Positions 25,795 through 34,212 of a stretch of DNA of 64,000 nucleotides are shown here, in pieces. Positions within the stretch are counted from its first letter, which is position 1. Each line of letters starts with the position of its first letter. The notes beneath the pieces are model-generated. The model did no database searches. It was not told where the DNA came from and saw only the letters and a program-made list of their open reading frames with translations. Source of the stretch: Pseudoduganella albidiflava (GTDB lineage: Bacteria; Pseudomonadota; Gammaproteobacteria; Burkholderiales; Burkholderiaceae_D); assembly GCF_004322755.1 (NCBI RefSeq), contig NZ_CP036401.1, positions 496,001 to 560,000 on the forward strand, written 5' to 3'. The translations under genes were made by a program, and so were the position numbers.

Positions 25795-26760
25795 ATGATC
25801 AATGTCTTCGTTCTACAAAATGGCCGGCTGAACCAGGTTCCCATCGAAACGCGCGAAGACCTTGAACAAGTGGCACCGGTATGGGTCGACCTGACCGACC
25901 CGGACGATGACGAGCGTGCCTGGGTCAAGGCCATCTACGGCGTGACCTTGCCGGGCGAAGACGAAGTCAAGGATATCGAAGCCTCGGCCCGCTACTACGA
26001 GGCGGAAAACGGCGACCTCCACCTGCGCACCGACTTCCTGCTGGAAGAAGACGATGGCCCGTCGCGCATCGTCACCGTCGCCTTCATCCTGGCGCGCAAG
26101 ATGCTGTTCTCCGTGCACACCGACGACTTGCCGGTGTTCCGCCTGGTGCGCATGCGCGCCCGCTCGCGCCCCGGCTCGATCGTCGACTACATGGACGTGC
26201 TGCTCGACCTGTACGCCACCGACGCCGAATATTCCGCCGACGCGCTGGAAGGCATCTACAAGAACCTGGAAGAAGTATCGTTCCGCGTGCTGCAGGAAGA
26301 ATTCACCGACAAGGACGCGGCCGACGCGCTGTCCGCCATCGCCCACGAGGAAGACTTGAATGGCCGGATCCGCCGCAACATGATGGACACGCGGCGCGCC
26401 GTCAGCTTCCTGATGCGCGGGCGCCTGCTCAATTCCGAGCAGTTCGAGGAAGCCCGGCAGATCCTGCGCGACATCGAATCGCTCGACGGCCACACCTCGT
26501 TCCTGTTCGACAAGATCAACTTCCTGATGGACGCCACGGTCGGCTTCATCAACATCAACCAGAACAAGATCATCAAGATCTTCTCGGTGGCCAGCGTGGC
26601 CTTCCTGCCGCCGACCCTGATCGCCAGCGTGTACGGCATGAACTTCGACTTCATGCCGGAACTGAAATGGACGCTGGGCTATCCCTGGGCCTGGGGCCTG
26701 ATGATCACCAGCGCGATTGCGCCGTTCCTGTATTTCCGGCACCGGGGCTGGCTGAAATAG
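25795..26760 (+). CDS. corA: CorA-type magnesium/cobalt transporter
   Basis: 321 aa from ATG 25795 (MINVFVLQNGRLNQV). The upstream open frame has no family similarity. Long cytoplasmic funnel domain, then two C-terminal membrane helices: IIKIFSVASVAFLPPTLIAS and WGLMITSAIAPFLYF. The first ends in the diagnostic YGMNF pore motif, followed by the acidic loop MPELKW. It forms homopentamers that import Mg2+ (and Co2+/Ni2+). It is a single-gene unit with its own promoter; a dispersed repeat lies 37 bp downstream. Confidence 0.95.
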   Translation: MINVFVLQNGRLNQVPIETREDLEQVAPVWVDLTDPDDDERAWVKAIYGVTLPGEDEVKDIEASARYYEAENGDLHLRTDFLLEEDDGPSRIVTVAFILARKMLFSVHTDDLPVFRLVRMRARSRPGSIVDYMDVLLDLYATDAEYSADALEGIYKNLEEVSFRVLQEEFTDKDAADALSAIAHEEDLNGRIRRNMMDTRRAVSFLMRGRLLNSEQFEEARQILRDIESLDGHTSFLFDKINFLMDATVGFININQNKIIKIFSVASVAFLPPTLIASVYGMNFDFMPELKWTLGYPWAWGLMITSAIAPFLYFRHRGWLK

Positions 26761-26797
26761 GACGGTGACACGGTGAAAAAGCGGCCTCGGCCGTAAC

Positions 26798-26924
26798 GCC
26801 GTTAAGTCAAGCGTCATCCAGCACATTGGAAGCGCATGCATTTACCCCAACAGCGAAGGGCTGGGGTCAGACCCGCCGGGTCTGACCCCAGAATTTGCAC
26901 TTGGGGTGGACTTAACCGAACGGC
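26798..26924. repeat. Dispersed repeat with imperfect terminal inverted repeats, copy 2
   Basis: About 127 bp, inverted relative to the copy at 10979-11103. The core 26834-26912 is 76/79 identical to it. The ends GCCGTTAAGTC and GACTTAACCGAACGGC form an imperfect inverted pair, and the centre holds the GGGTCAGACCC palindrome. The right end stops 1 bp before the stop codon of the oxidase-like gene (26926). Confidence 0.82.
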
Positions 26925-26925
26925 A

Positions 26926-27387
26926 TCAGGCCGCGGCCGCTTTTTTATCGGGCTGGCATTCCCCTGCCACGTCCTTGCTGACTTGCAGGTTCATGAAGAT
27001 ATTGGCGGCCAATGCCACGATCGAGATCGCCGCGGTGATCTCGGCAATCACCAGCATCGCCACGACACTCGCGTCGCCCGTCGACAGCACATAGGCCAGC
27101 GAGCCCATCATGACAGGCAACGCCAGGTTCAGCAGCCAGAAGTGGACACGCGCCAGACGCGTGGTGCCGGCTTGCGGGAACAGCGTGTAGATGATCCCGG
27201 ACAGCGCCAGCGTGGTCCAGCCCAGCAGGTTCACGTGCGCATGCACGGGGCGCAGCGTGAAGTCGCGGCTGGCGCCCATGGCAATGCCCAGCGCCACGCC
27301 GATGAGCAGGTACAGCACGGCGAGCTTGATCCAGACGATACCGGCGCGGGCGGCCTGTTCCTGCCGGGTGGTGGCTTGTGTTTGCAT
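26926..27387 (-). CDS. Small heme-copper oxidase subunit I-like membrane protein
   Basis: 153 aa, about one quarter of a normal oxidase subunit I. Four membrane helices: IKLAVLYLLIGVALGIAMG, VNLLGWTTLALSGIIYTLF, FWLLNLALPVMMGSLAYVL and a final helix around VVAMLVIAEITAAISIVALA. The LRPVHAHVNLLGW motif matches the heme-ligand helix II of NorB/CcoN-type oxidases. Such short stand-alone proteins occur in many proteobacteria as cytochrome-c-oxidase-like proteins; whether they bind heme is unknown. It is a single gene on the minus strand with a Lys/Ala tail. Confidence 0.8.
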   Translation of the reverse strand: MQTQATTRQEQAARAGIVWIKLAVLYLLIGVALGIAMGASRDFTLRPVHAHVNLLGWTTLALSGIIYTLFPQAGTTRLARVHFWLLNLALPVMMGSLAYVLSTGDASVVAMLVIAEITAAISIVALAANIFMNLQVSKDVAGECQPDKKAAAA

Positions 27388-27504
27388 GACGACGACTCCT
27401 GTGATCTCGAATGCAGCGGATTCTAAAGATCGGATGTCATCGAAATGTCGGAAGATTGTCGGTTTTAAAAGTCTTCAGGATCGAGTGCCGCGCAGATCCC
27501 AAGG

Positions 27505-27585
27505 ATATTTCCAGGAACCGGGGTCAGACCCCGATTTCAGGAAACATTTCCCGGGATTGGGGTCAGACCCCGGTTTCTGGAAATG
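27505..27585. repeat. 80-bp palindromic repeat with GGGGTCAGACCCC cores
   Basis: Left arm ATTTCCAGGAACCGGGGTC and right arm, read on the other strand, CATTTCCAGAAACCGGGGTC, pair over about 26 bp. Each arm contains the 13-bp palindrome-like GGGGTCAGACCCC, separated by TTTCAGGAAACATTTCCCGGG, itself partly palindromic. It lies between the oxidase-like gene and the hemL terminator. It shares the GGGGTCAGACC core with the 125-bp repeat family. Confidence 0.75.
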
Positions 27586-27611
27586 TTGTGCCGTATGGGA
27601 TTGCACAAAGT

Positions 27612-27637
27612 AAAAAAGGACGGTTACCCGTCCTTTT
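27612..27637 (-). terminator. Terminator after hemL
   Basis: Read on the minus strand: GGACGG / CCGTCC stem (27618-27623 with 27628-27633), GTAA loop, then six T (27612-27617). It is 20 bp beyond the hemL stop. Confidence 0.9.
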
Positions 27638-27657
27638 CCCATGGCCGAGACCGGCGC

Positions 27658-28944
27658 TTATTTCAGCCGCGCGAACACCCGCCGGGCCGCTTCGATGGTG
27701 TCGTCGATGACCGCGTCATCGTGGGCGGCGGAAACGAAGCCGGCTTCGAATGCGGCAGGGGCGAAGTACACGCCTTCATCGAGCATCGCGTGGAAGAACT
27801 CGTTGAATTTCGCGCGGTCGCCGGCCATCATCTCGGCATAGTTGCGCGGCGGCTCGGCGCTGAAGTACAGGCCGAACATGCCGCCCTGGTAATCGGCGCA
27901 GAACGTCACGCCTTCCTGGAACGCGGCGTCGGTCAAGCCTTCGGCCAGGCGTTTCGCGGTGGCCGTCAGGCGCTCGTAGAAACCGGCTTCCTGGATCAGC
28001 TTCAGGGTCGTCATGCCGGCGGCGACGGCGATCGGATTGCCGGACAGCGTGCCGGCCTGGTAGACGGCGCCGACCGGCGACATCTTGCTCATCAACTCGG
28101 CGCTGCCGCCGAACGCGGCCACCGGCAAGCCGCCGCCGATCACCTTGCCCAGCGCAGTCAGGTCCGGGGTGATGCCGTACAGGCCCTGGGCGCCGGCCAG
28201 GCCGACGCGGAAGCCGCACATCACTTCATCGAAGATCAGCAGCGCGCCATGTTCGGTGCACAGGTCGCGCAGCGCCTGCAGGAACTCGGGCGATGCCTTG
28301 ATCAGGTTCATGTTGCCGGCCACCGGTTCGACGATCACGCAGGCGATCTCGTCGCCGTATTCGGCGAACGCTTCCTCGATGCCCGGCACGTCGTTATAGT
28401 CCAGCACCAGCGTGTGCTTGACGAAATCTTCCGGCACGCCGGCGGAGGTGGGATTGCCGAACGTGAGCAGGCCGCTGCCGGCCTTCACCAGCAGCGAATC
28501 GGCATGGCCGTGGTAGCAGCCTTCGAACTTGATGATCTTGTCGCGGCCGGTGGCGCCGCGCGCCAGGCGCAGCGCGCTCATCGTCGCTTCCGTGCCGGAC
28601 GAGACCAGGCGCACCTGCTCGATCGACGGCACCAGGCGGGCGATTTCTTCCGCCATCTCCACTTCACCCTGGGTCGGCGCGCCGAACGACAGGCCGCGCG
28701 TGGCCGCTTCCTGCACGGCCTTCACCACCTGCGGGTGGGCGTGGCCGACGATGGCCGGGCCCCAGGAACCGATGTAGTCGATGTAGCGCTTGCCGTCGGC
28801 ATCCCAGAAATACGGGCCTTCGGCACGGGTGATGAAGCGCGGGGTGCCGCCCACGGAGCGGAAGGCGCGCACCGGCGAATTGACGCCGCCGGGCGTGGTC
28901 TTCTGCGCGCGTTCGAACAGCACATCGTTTTGCGAGATCGTCAT
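27658..28944 (-). CDS. hemL: Glutamate-1-semialdehyde 2,1-aminomutase
   Basis: 428 aa. PLP enzyme that converts glutamate-1-semialdehyde to 5-aminolevulinate, the C5 entry to heme. Landmarks: [13 protein letters not shown] near the N-terminus, [17 protein letters not shown] (cofactor phosphate), [24 protein letters not shown] (Asp to the PLP ring) and [16 protein letters not shown] with the Schiff-base lysine. Its ATG 28944 overlaps the thiD stop by ATGA. A terminator follows. The thiD-hemL pair is the usual Burkholderiales order. Confidence 0.97.
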   Translation of the reverse strand: MTISQNDVLFERAQKTTPGGVNSPVRAFRSVGGTPRFITRAEGPYFWDADGKRYIDYIGSWGPAIVGHAHPQVVKAVQEAATRGLSFGAPTQGEVEMAEEIARLVPSIEQVRLVSSGTEATMSALRLARGATGRDKIIKFEGCYHGHADSLLVKAGSGLLTFGNPTSAGVPEDFVKHTLVLDYNDVPGIEEAFAEYGDEIACVIVEPVAGNMNLIKASPEFLQALRDLCTEHGALLIFDEVMCGFRVGLAGAQGLYGITPDLTALGKVIGGGLPVAAFGGSAELMSKMSPVGAVYQAGTLSGNPIAVAAGMTTLKLIQEAGFYERLTATAKRLAEGLTDAAFQEGVTFCADYQGGMFGLYFSAEPPRNYAEMMAGDRAKFNEFFHAMLDEGVYFAPAAFEAGFVSAAHDDAVIDDTIEAARRVFARLK

Positions 28945-29789
28945 TGCGTATCCTTTTTCGTTTGCGTCACCGCGTGGAAGCGGTTCGGCACCAGCCGGCC
29001 CATGCCGTAGCGCTGGGCGTGGCGCAGGGCGCCGAAAGTGTATTGCTGGGCAAGGTCGACGGCCTGCGGCAGCGCCAGGCCTTGCGCCATGTAGGCGGCG
29101 ATGGCGCCCGACAGCACGCAGCCGGCGCCGACGAACGGGCCGGGCAGGTGCTGCCAGCGGTCGTGGCGGATCACGCCGCCATCGCCATACAGCGTGTTGG
29201 CGCGCAGGCCCGATTCGGCGCGCGACGTGCCGGCCGGGGTACCCGTCACCAGCACGTATTCGCAGCCCAGGTCGATCAGGTGCTGGGCATCGTCGCCCAT
29301 GGTTTCGCCATTGGACAGGTCGCGCCACGTTTCGGCCATGCGCCCCAGTTCCACCTGCGACAGCATCAGCAGCGTGGCCTGCGGCACCAGCAGCTGGCGC
29401 AGCACCGTCAGCAGTTCCTCCGGGTCGGTCTGTTCGGAAAGGGGTGGCAATTGCGAGCCGAACGGGTCGAGGATCAGCGGCGCATCCGGATAATCGGAGA
29501 CCACTTCGGCGATCGATGAAATGTGTTCCATCTGGTCGACGGCGCCGATCTTGAACGCCGCCACCTGCACGTCTTCCAGCACGACGCGGGCCTGGTCGGA
29601 TACCCAGTCCGGTTCCACATGCTGCTGGTCTTCCACGCGGGCGCTGTCGCCGATGAGTAATGCGGTGGTGACCGACAGGCCCTGGCATCCCAGCGCGGCG
29701 AACACGCCGATATCGGAATGCACGCCCACTGCGCCGATCGGATCGGCCACGCCGAATGTCAGGATGAGGGGTGATGTTTGGTTTTGCAC
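28941..29789 (-). CDS. thiD: Hydroxymethylpyrimidine/phosphomethylpyrimidine kinase
   Basis: 282 aa. Ribokinase-fold enzyme that phosphorylates HMP and HMP-P in thiamin synthesis. Visible: [19 protein letters not shown] near the N-terminus (canonical ThiD has S/G-D-S-G-G-A-G-I-Q-A-D here, so this is a diverged substrate loop), [19 protein letters not shown], and the anion-hole segment [19 protein letters not shown], where GAGCVLSG stands in for the usual GTGCTLSSA. The loss of the Ser/Gly-rich loop and of canonical GTGCT is notable. It may be a beta-proteobacterial variant or have shifted specificity. It overlaps hemL and is divergent from rubredoxin with 56 bp between. Confidence 0.85.
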   Translation of the reverse strand: MQNQTSPLILTFGVADPIGAVGVHSDIGVFAALGCQGLSVTTALLIGDSARVEDQQHVEPDWVSDQARVVLEDVQVAAFKIGAVDQMEHISSIAEVVSDYPDAPLILDPFGSQLPPLSEQTDPEELLTVLRQLLVPQATLLMLSQVELGRMAETWRDLSNGETMGDDAQHLIDLGCEYVLVTGTPAGTSRAESGLRANTLYGDGGVIRHDRWQHLPGPFVGAGCVLSGAIAAYMAQGLALPQAVDLAQQYTFGALRHAQRYGMGRLVPNRFHAVTQTKKDTQ

Positions 29790-29845
29790 GGCCAGTAGAT
29801 TAAGATACCCGATTCGGCATTTTACTTGATTGAGGGTGGCAGAAC

Positions 29846-30085
29846 GTGAGCAGCAATAATGTGGAAAATAAGGTAGAAAACAAGCTGGAAAATAACGCCC
29901 GGCAAAATAGTGCAGGAGAGTTCAAGAGCTGGATGTGCCTGATCTGCGGCTGGATCTATGATGAAGAAGCCGGCCTGCCGGAAGAGGGCATTGCACCGGG
30001 TACCCGCTGGGAAGATGTGCCGATGAACTGGACGTGTCCGGAGTGCGGGGCCCGCAAAGATGACTTCGAAATGGTCATGCTCTGA
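29846..30085 (+). CDS. Rubredoxin with Asn/Glu-repeat N-terminal extension
   Basis: 79 aa from GTG 29846, preceded by GAGGGTGG. Residues 29-79 are a complete rubredoxin: WMCLICGWIYDEEAG and MNWTCPECGARKDDFEMV supply the four cysteines for one iron. It carries single electrons, for example to alkane hydroxylases or oxygen-stress enzymes. Residues 5-17 are a triplicated VENK/LENN motif made of 12-nt repeats (29861-29896), absent from ordinary rubredoxins of about 55 aa. No rubredoxin reductase is nearby. A dispersed repeat starts 1 bp after the stop. Confidence 0.93.
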   Translation: MSSNNVENKVENKLENNARQNSAGEFKSWMCLICGWIYDEEAGLPEEGIAPGTRWEDVPMNWTCPECGARKDDFEMVML

Positions 30086-30086
30086 T

Positions 30087-30213
30087 GGGACCTCGACAAA
30101 CCTATTGCGCAACGCCAGCCGCTGGTCTCCGGTACTCGCTGTACTGGAGTACAGCTCCGTTCCTCAACCAGGTCTGACGTCGCTCATTACGGTTTCTCGA
30201 GGCCCCGAGGCGC
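30087..30213. repeat. Dispersed 126-bp repeat, copy A
   Basis: Begins GGGACCTCGACAAACC one base after the rubredoxin stop and runs to the CCCCGAGGC block. A near-identical copy in direct orientation is at 53588-53713. It contains a perfect small hairpin CTGTACT/AGTACAG (30139-30154) and a CTCGAGGCCCCGAG partial palindrome. Non-coding. Confidence 0.88.
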
Positions 30214-30395
30214 ACGTAGGAAAAGCGGTTCGCTACCGATACTGGATGCGCAGGTACAGGTCTGACGTCGCTTGTTACGGTTTCTCGAGGCCCCGAGGCG
30301 CGCGTAGGAAAGGCGGTTCGCTACTGATACTGGATGTGCAGGTACAGGTGCGACGCCATTCAGCAAGGTTTCTAGAGGCCCCGAGGCGCCCGTAA
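30171..30395. repeat. 88-nt tandem repeat, 2.6 units
   Basis: Unit starts at 30171, 30259 and 30347 (GGTCTGACGTCG..., the third degenerate and cut near 30395). Each contains GGTTTCTCGAGGCCCCGAGGC followed by a GTAGGAAAGGCGGTTCGCTAC stretch (shown in parts). Only the first half of the unit occurs at 53.7 kb, so the tandem growth is local. The remaining gap 30396-30510 before pilG shows no feature except a possible weak promoter. Confidence 0.88.
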
Positions 30396-30510
30396 GAGGT
30401 TCTGCGGCCAACTGTGAGCCCGGGACCATTGATTGGTTGCTGTAAAGATTTACCGTCCGCCCCCGCATTTTTCGCTGTGCTATCGTAGTGGAAATGGGTG
30501 GACACAATAT

Positions 30511-30909
30511 ATGACGACAACGCCGCAAGCGACCGGTTTGACCATCATGGTGATCGATGACAGCAGCACGATCCGCCGGTCCGCCGAGATCTTCCTGAGC
30601 GGGGCGGGGTACCAGGTGGTGCTGGCCGAGGATGGCTTCGATGCGCTGGCCAAGATCATCGACCACCAGCCCGCGCTGATCTTCTGCGACATCCTGATGC
30701 CCCGGCTGGACGGTTACCAGACCTGCGCGCTGATCAAGAAGAGCGCGAAATTCCATGCCACGCCCGTGCTGATGCTGTCGTCCAGGGATGGCCTGTTCGA
30801 CCGGGCGCGCGGCGCGATGGTCGGCTCGGCCGCCTACCTCACCAAACCCTTCAGCAAGGACAGCCTGCTGGCCGCGGTGCGCGAGCATGCCGGTCCCGGG
30901 CGTCCATGA
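30511..30909 (+). CDS. pilG: PilG-like response regulator of a Pil-Chp system
   Basis: 132 aa single receiver domain. Acidic pair in IMVIDDSSTIRRS, phospho-acceptor Asp in IFCDILMPRLDGYQ (about residue 62), switch Ser in MLSSRDG, and Lys in AYLTKPF. In Pseudomonas, PilG acts with type IV pilus extension and cAMP control downstream of ChpA. ATG 30511 is preferred; longer in-frame starts enter the repeat region. It overlaps pilH by ATGA. First gene of the run pilG-H-I-J-chpA. Confidence 0.9.
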   Translation: MTTTPQATGLTIMVIDDSSTIRRSAEIFLSGAGYQVVLAEDGFDALAKIIDHQPALIFCDILMPRLDGYQTCALIKKSAKFHATPVLMLSSRDGLFDRARGAMVGSAAYLTKPFSKDSLLAAVREHAGPGRP

Positions 30910-31286
30910 GAAAGCAGCCCATGGCCATCCACAAGATCCTCATCGTCGACGATTCCCCGACCGAGCGCTATTACCTGTCCGATATCCTGGCCCGCAACGG
31001 CTACGCGGTCACCACCGCCGAGAGCGGCGAAGAGGCGCTGGCGCGCATCCGCGCAGACCGGCCGGAACTGATCCTGATGGACGTGGTGATGCCGGGCGCG
31101 AACGGCTTCCAGGTCACGCGCTCGATCGCCCGCGACCCCGAACTGCAGCATGTGCCGGTGATCATCTGTTCGTCGAAGAACCAGGAAACCGACCGCATCT
31201 GGGGCTTGCGCCAGGGCGCCAAGGATTATCTCGTCAAGCCGGTCAGCGCCGCCGAACTGCTGGCCAAGATCGCAGCGCTGGGCTGA
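30906..31286 (+). CDS. pilH: PilH-like response regulator
   Basis: 126 aa (121 if started at MAIHK, 30921). Receiver domain: [18 protein letters not shown], the phospho-acceptor in [27 protein letters not shown] and the YLVKPVS lysine. PilH counteracts PilG in twitching-motility signalling, favouring retraction or acting as a phosphate sink. Both junctions are coupled: ATGA with pilG, and the last A of its TGA stop is the first base of the pilI ATG. Confidence 0.9.
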   Translation: MRKQPMAIHKILIVDDSPTERYYLSDILARNGYAVTTAESGEEALARIRADRPELILMDVVMPGANGFQVTRSIARDPELQHVPVIICSSKNQETDRIWGLRQGAKDYLVKPVSAAELLAKIAALG

Positions 31287-31885
31287 TGGAGGACGCGGTT
31301 TCGGATACCGGCGAACGCCGCAGCCGGCTGCGCCAATACCAGGTGCAGCTGCTGGAGCGGATGCAGGCGGCGCAGGGCACGGGCACGGCGGCCGCGCGCG
31401 AGCTGGGCGTGCTGGTTGGCACGCGCCACTGCCTGCTGGACCTGACACAGATGGGCGAGATCGTGCCCAGCCAGTCCATCACCCCGGTGCCGCTGACGCA
31501 GCCGTGGTACCTGGGCCTGGCCAATGTGCGCGGCAACCTCCTCGGCGTGGTCGACCTGGCGGCCTACCTGGGCGATGGCCTCGGCACGCATGCCGAGCAT
31601 GGCACGCATGCCGCCGGCCCGGATACCCGCCTGCTGACCTTCGCCGCCAGCCTCGGCCTGCCGTGCGCGCTGCTGGCCAACCGCGTGCTGGGCCTGCGCC
31701 GGCTGGCCGACATGCGGGCCGACGGCAGCGACGCGGCGTCACCCGGCTGGTGTGCGGAGCGGTATGTCGACGGCGATGGCCAGCCATGGACCCGGCTGGA
31801 CCTGGCCGGCCTGGCGCGCGAGCCGCGTTTTTTACAGGTGAGCCTGCATGCAAGCCCGCAGGCGGGGCTGCCCGCGGGCCGCTAG
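31286..31885 (+). CDS. pilI: PilI-like CheW-domain adaptor
   Basis: 199 aa. A CheW-like domain links the receptor PilJ to the histidine kinase ChpA. Visible: [21 protein letters not shown], the conserved [38 protein letters not shown], and a C-terminal [14 protein letters not shown]. The His/Ala/Gly insertion around residue 95 ([12 protein letters not shown]) is a small internal duplication. It starts on the last base of the pilH stop and ends 20 bp before pilJ. Confidence 0.9.
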   Translation: MEDAVSDTGERRSRLRQYQVQLLERMQAAQGTGTAAARELGVLVGTRHCLLDLTQMGEIVPSQSITPVPLTQPWYLGLANVRGNLLGVVDLAAYLGDGLGTHAEHGTHAAGPDTRLLTFAASLGLPCALLANRVLGLRRLADMRADGSDAASPGWCAERYVDGDGQPWTRLDLAGLAREPRFLQVSLHASPQAGLPAGR

Positions 31886-31905
31886 CCCCGATGAGAAAGG
31901 ATACG

Positions 31906-34197
31906 ATGCGATTCAGGTTTTCACGGCCCCGCCGGCAGGAGCCGCCCGCCGATTCCCCGCCTGACTCCCGGTTCGCCGACGGCGACTCGCAGTTCGCGGA
32001 TGGCGCCGCGACCGACCGGCCGCTGCGCCTGCGCGATGCGCTGCGCCGCGGCGGCACTTCCAGCGTGGCGGAGCTGCCAGCACCGGCGCGGCTGCCGCTG
32101 ATCGGCCACCTGCCGCCGCAGCGCCAGCTCAGTTTTCTCGTCACCACGCTGGCCGTCGTGCTGGCGCTTTCCGCCGCCCTGGTGGCGCTGAATGCACGGC
32201 ACAGCGCGGCCGGCGCCGCCGCCACGCAAGTGGCCGGCGATGCGCTGATGCACTCGCAACGGATCGGCAAGGCCGCGCCGAATGCCTTGCAGGGCCACGA
32301 AGAGGCGTTCCGCCAGCTGGGCGACAGCCGGCGCGAGCTGGACAGCGACCTGGCGCTGCTGGGCAGTGGCGGCAGCTACCGGGGCCGCAGTGTGGCCGCC
32401 GCCCCTGGCAACCTGGAGGCAGCGATCGCCGATGCGCGCGCCAAGTGGGCCGCCACGGCGAAGGCGGCCGATACCATCCTGCGCCACCGGGAAGACCTGG
32501 CCGGTGTCGAGAAATCGCTGCGCGCATTGAACGCGCTGGCGCCGCAGCTGCTGGCGCAGGCCGATGAAATCGCCGCGCTGCGCCTGCAGCGGGGAGCCGG
32601 CGCGCGCGAGATCGCCGCGCTGGGCCGGCTGACGATGCTGACCCAGCGGATGAGCCTTGGCACGGCCGAATTCACCGCGGCGGGCGGCATCCGTTCGGAA
32701 ACGGCATTCCAGCTGGGACGCGACATCACCGCGTTCCGCGCCATCGTCGATGCCCTGTTGAATGGTGGAGAAGCCGGCGGCGCCGTGGCCGGCATTGCCG
32801 CCGTGCGCGAACCGGACGTGCGCGAACGCCTCGCCGCGCTGCGGGCCGGCTTCGAGCAATACCAGGCCGGGGCGGGCGCGATCCTGGGCCGGCTCGACAG
32901 GCTGCTGGCCGCGCGCACTGCCGAACGGCTGATCTTCAGCCAGAACGAGAGCCTGCGCGAAAGCCTGGCGCGCCTGCTGGACGGCTATCGCGCCGCGCAG
33001 GAGTCGCTGAACTGGACCTTCTGGCTGATGGTGGCGGGCGGCATGCTGACGCTGCTGACGGGGGCCGCGATCGGCCGCGTGCTGCTGCAGGATTCGTACA
33101 ACCGCACGCGCGGCGCCGAGCGCCGCCGCCAGCAGGCCGAGGAACAGCGGCTGCAGGCGCAGCGGCAGGAAGAGGAAGCCCGGGCGGCCAATGCGCAAAA
33201 CCAGGCCGCGATCCTGCGCCTGATGAACGAGCTGCAGGAAGTGGCCGATGGCGACCTGACCGTGCAGGCCACCGTTTCCGAGGACATCACGGGGGCGATC
33301 GCCGACTCGGTCAACTACACGGTCGAGGAATTGCGCGGCCTGGTGGGCCGCGTGACGGCGACGGCCGAGCAGGTGACGGCGGCGTCGAGCCAGGCGCAGG
33401 ATATTTCCACCGCGCTGCTGTCCGCGTCGCAGCAGCAGGCCCGCGAGATCCGCGATACCAGCGCGACCGTGCTGCGCATGGCGGCCGAGATCACGGATGT
33501 ATCGAAGTCCGCGGCCGAGTCGGCGGACGTGGCGCGCCGCTCGGTGGCCGCGGCGCGGCAGGGCGCCGCCGCGGTGCAGGATGCGATTGCCGGCATGAAC
33601 GGGATCCGCGAGCAGATCCAGGAAACCAGCAAGCGCATCAAGCGGCTGGGCGAATCGTCGCAGCAGATCGGCGAGATCACGGAACTGATTTCCGACATTA
33701 CCGGGCAAACCAACGTGCTGGCGCTGAACGCGGCGATCCAGGCCGCTTCCGCCGGCGAGGCCGGGCGCGGCTTTTCCGTGGTGGCCGAGGAAGTGCAGCG
33801 GCTGGCGGAACGGTCGGCCGACAGCGCCAAGCAGATCGGCGCGCTGGTGCGCACCATCCAGGCCGACACGCACGATGCCGTGGCGGCGATGGAACGCTCC
33901 ACCCATGGCGTGGTGGAAGGCGCGCGGCTGTCCGACGCGGCCGGCGCCGCACTGGACGACATCGAGCGCGTGTCGCGGCAGCTTGCCGAGCTGATCGAGG
34001 GCATGTCGCACGCCACCGGCACGCAGGCCGCATCGGCCAGCGGCGTGGCGCGGCACATCGGCCATATCCTGCAAGCCACGGAACAGGCGCAGGCCGGCAC
34101 GCAGCAGACGGCGCAATCGGTGCGCCAGCTGTCGGCGCTGGCCCAGCAGCTGAAGGATTCCGTGTCGCGTTTCCGCATCGGCAACCCAACAACCTGA
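31906..34197 (+). CDS. pilJ: PilJ-like methyl-accepting chemotaxis protein
   Basis: 763 aa from ATG 31906, with AAGGA 5 nt before it (31891 is an alternative). The cytoplasmic N-terminus of about 65 residues has a duplicated [14 protein letters not shown]. First membrane helix [21 protein letters not shown]; large periplasmic sensor region with two PilJ-type helical blocks; second helix [20 protein letters not shown]; a HAMP-like coiled coil; then the signalling domain with the hairpin tip [33 protein letters not shown] (given here as a position marker near residues 600-632, in two pieces [15 protein letters not shown] and [15 protein letters not shown]). It is the receptor of the Pil-Chp array. 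A stretch [20 protein letters not shown] is strongly coiled-coil. Confidence 0.92.
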   Translation: MRFRFSRPRRQEPPADSPPDSRFADGDSQFADGAATDRPLRLRDALRRGGTSSVAELPAPARLPLIGHLPPQRQLSFLVTTLAVVLALSAALVALNARHSAAGAAATQVAGDALMHSQRIGKAAPNALQGHEEAFRQLGDSRRELDSDLALLGSGGSYRGRSVAAAPGNLEAAIADARAKWAATAKAADTILRHREDLAGVEKSLRALNALAPQLLAQADEIAALRLQRGAGAREIAALGRLTMLTQRMSLGTAEFTAAGGIRSETAFQLGRDITAFRAIVDALLNGGEAGGAVAGIAAVREPDVRERLAALRAGFEQYQAGAGAILGRLDRLLAARTAERLIFSQNESLRESLARLLDGYRAAQESLNWTFWLMVAGGMLTLLTGAAIGRVLLQDSYNRTRGAERRRQQAEEQRLQAQRQEEEARAANAQNQAAILRLMNELQEVADGDLTVQATVSEDITGAIADSVNYTVEELRGLVGRVTATAEQVTAASSQAQDISTALLSASQQQAREIRDTSATVLRMAAEITDVSKSAAESADVARRSVAAARQGAAAVQDAIAGMNGIREQIQETSKRIKRLGESSQQIGEITELISDITGQTNVLALNAAIQAASAGEAGRGFSVVAEEVQRLAERSADSAKQIGALVRTIQADTHDAVAAMERSTHGVVEGARLSDAAGAALDDIERVSRQLAELIEGMSHATGTQAASASGVARHIGHILQATEQAQAGTQQTAQSVRQLSALAQQLKDSVSRFRIGNPTT

Positions 34198-34212
34198 ACA
34201 AGCAGCGAGACC

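Noticed and set aside
30171..30395. 88-nt repeats as a CRISPR array or as a coding repeat protein
   Set aside because: Whole units including the putative spacers repeat; reading frames give Cys/Arg-rich peptides without a start context.
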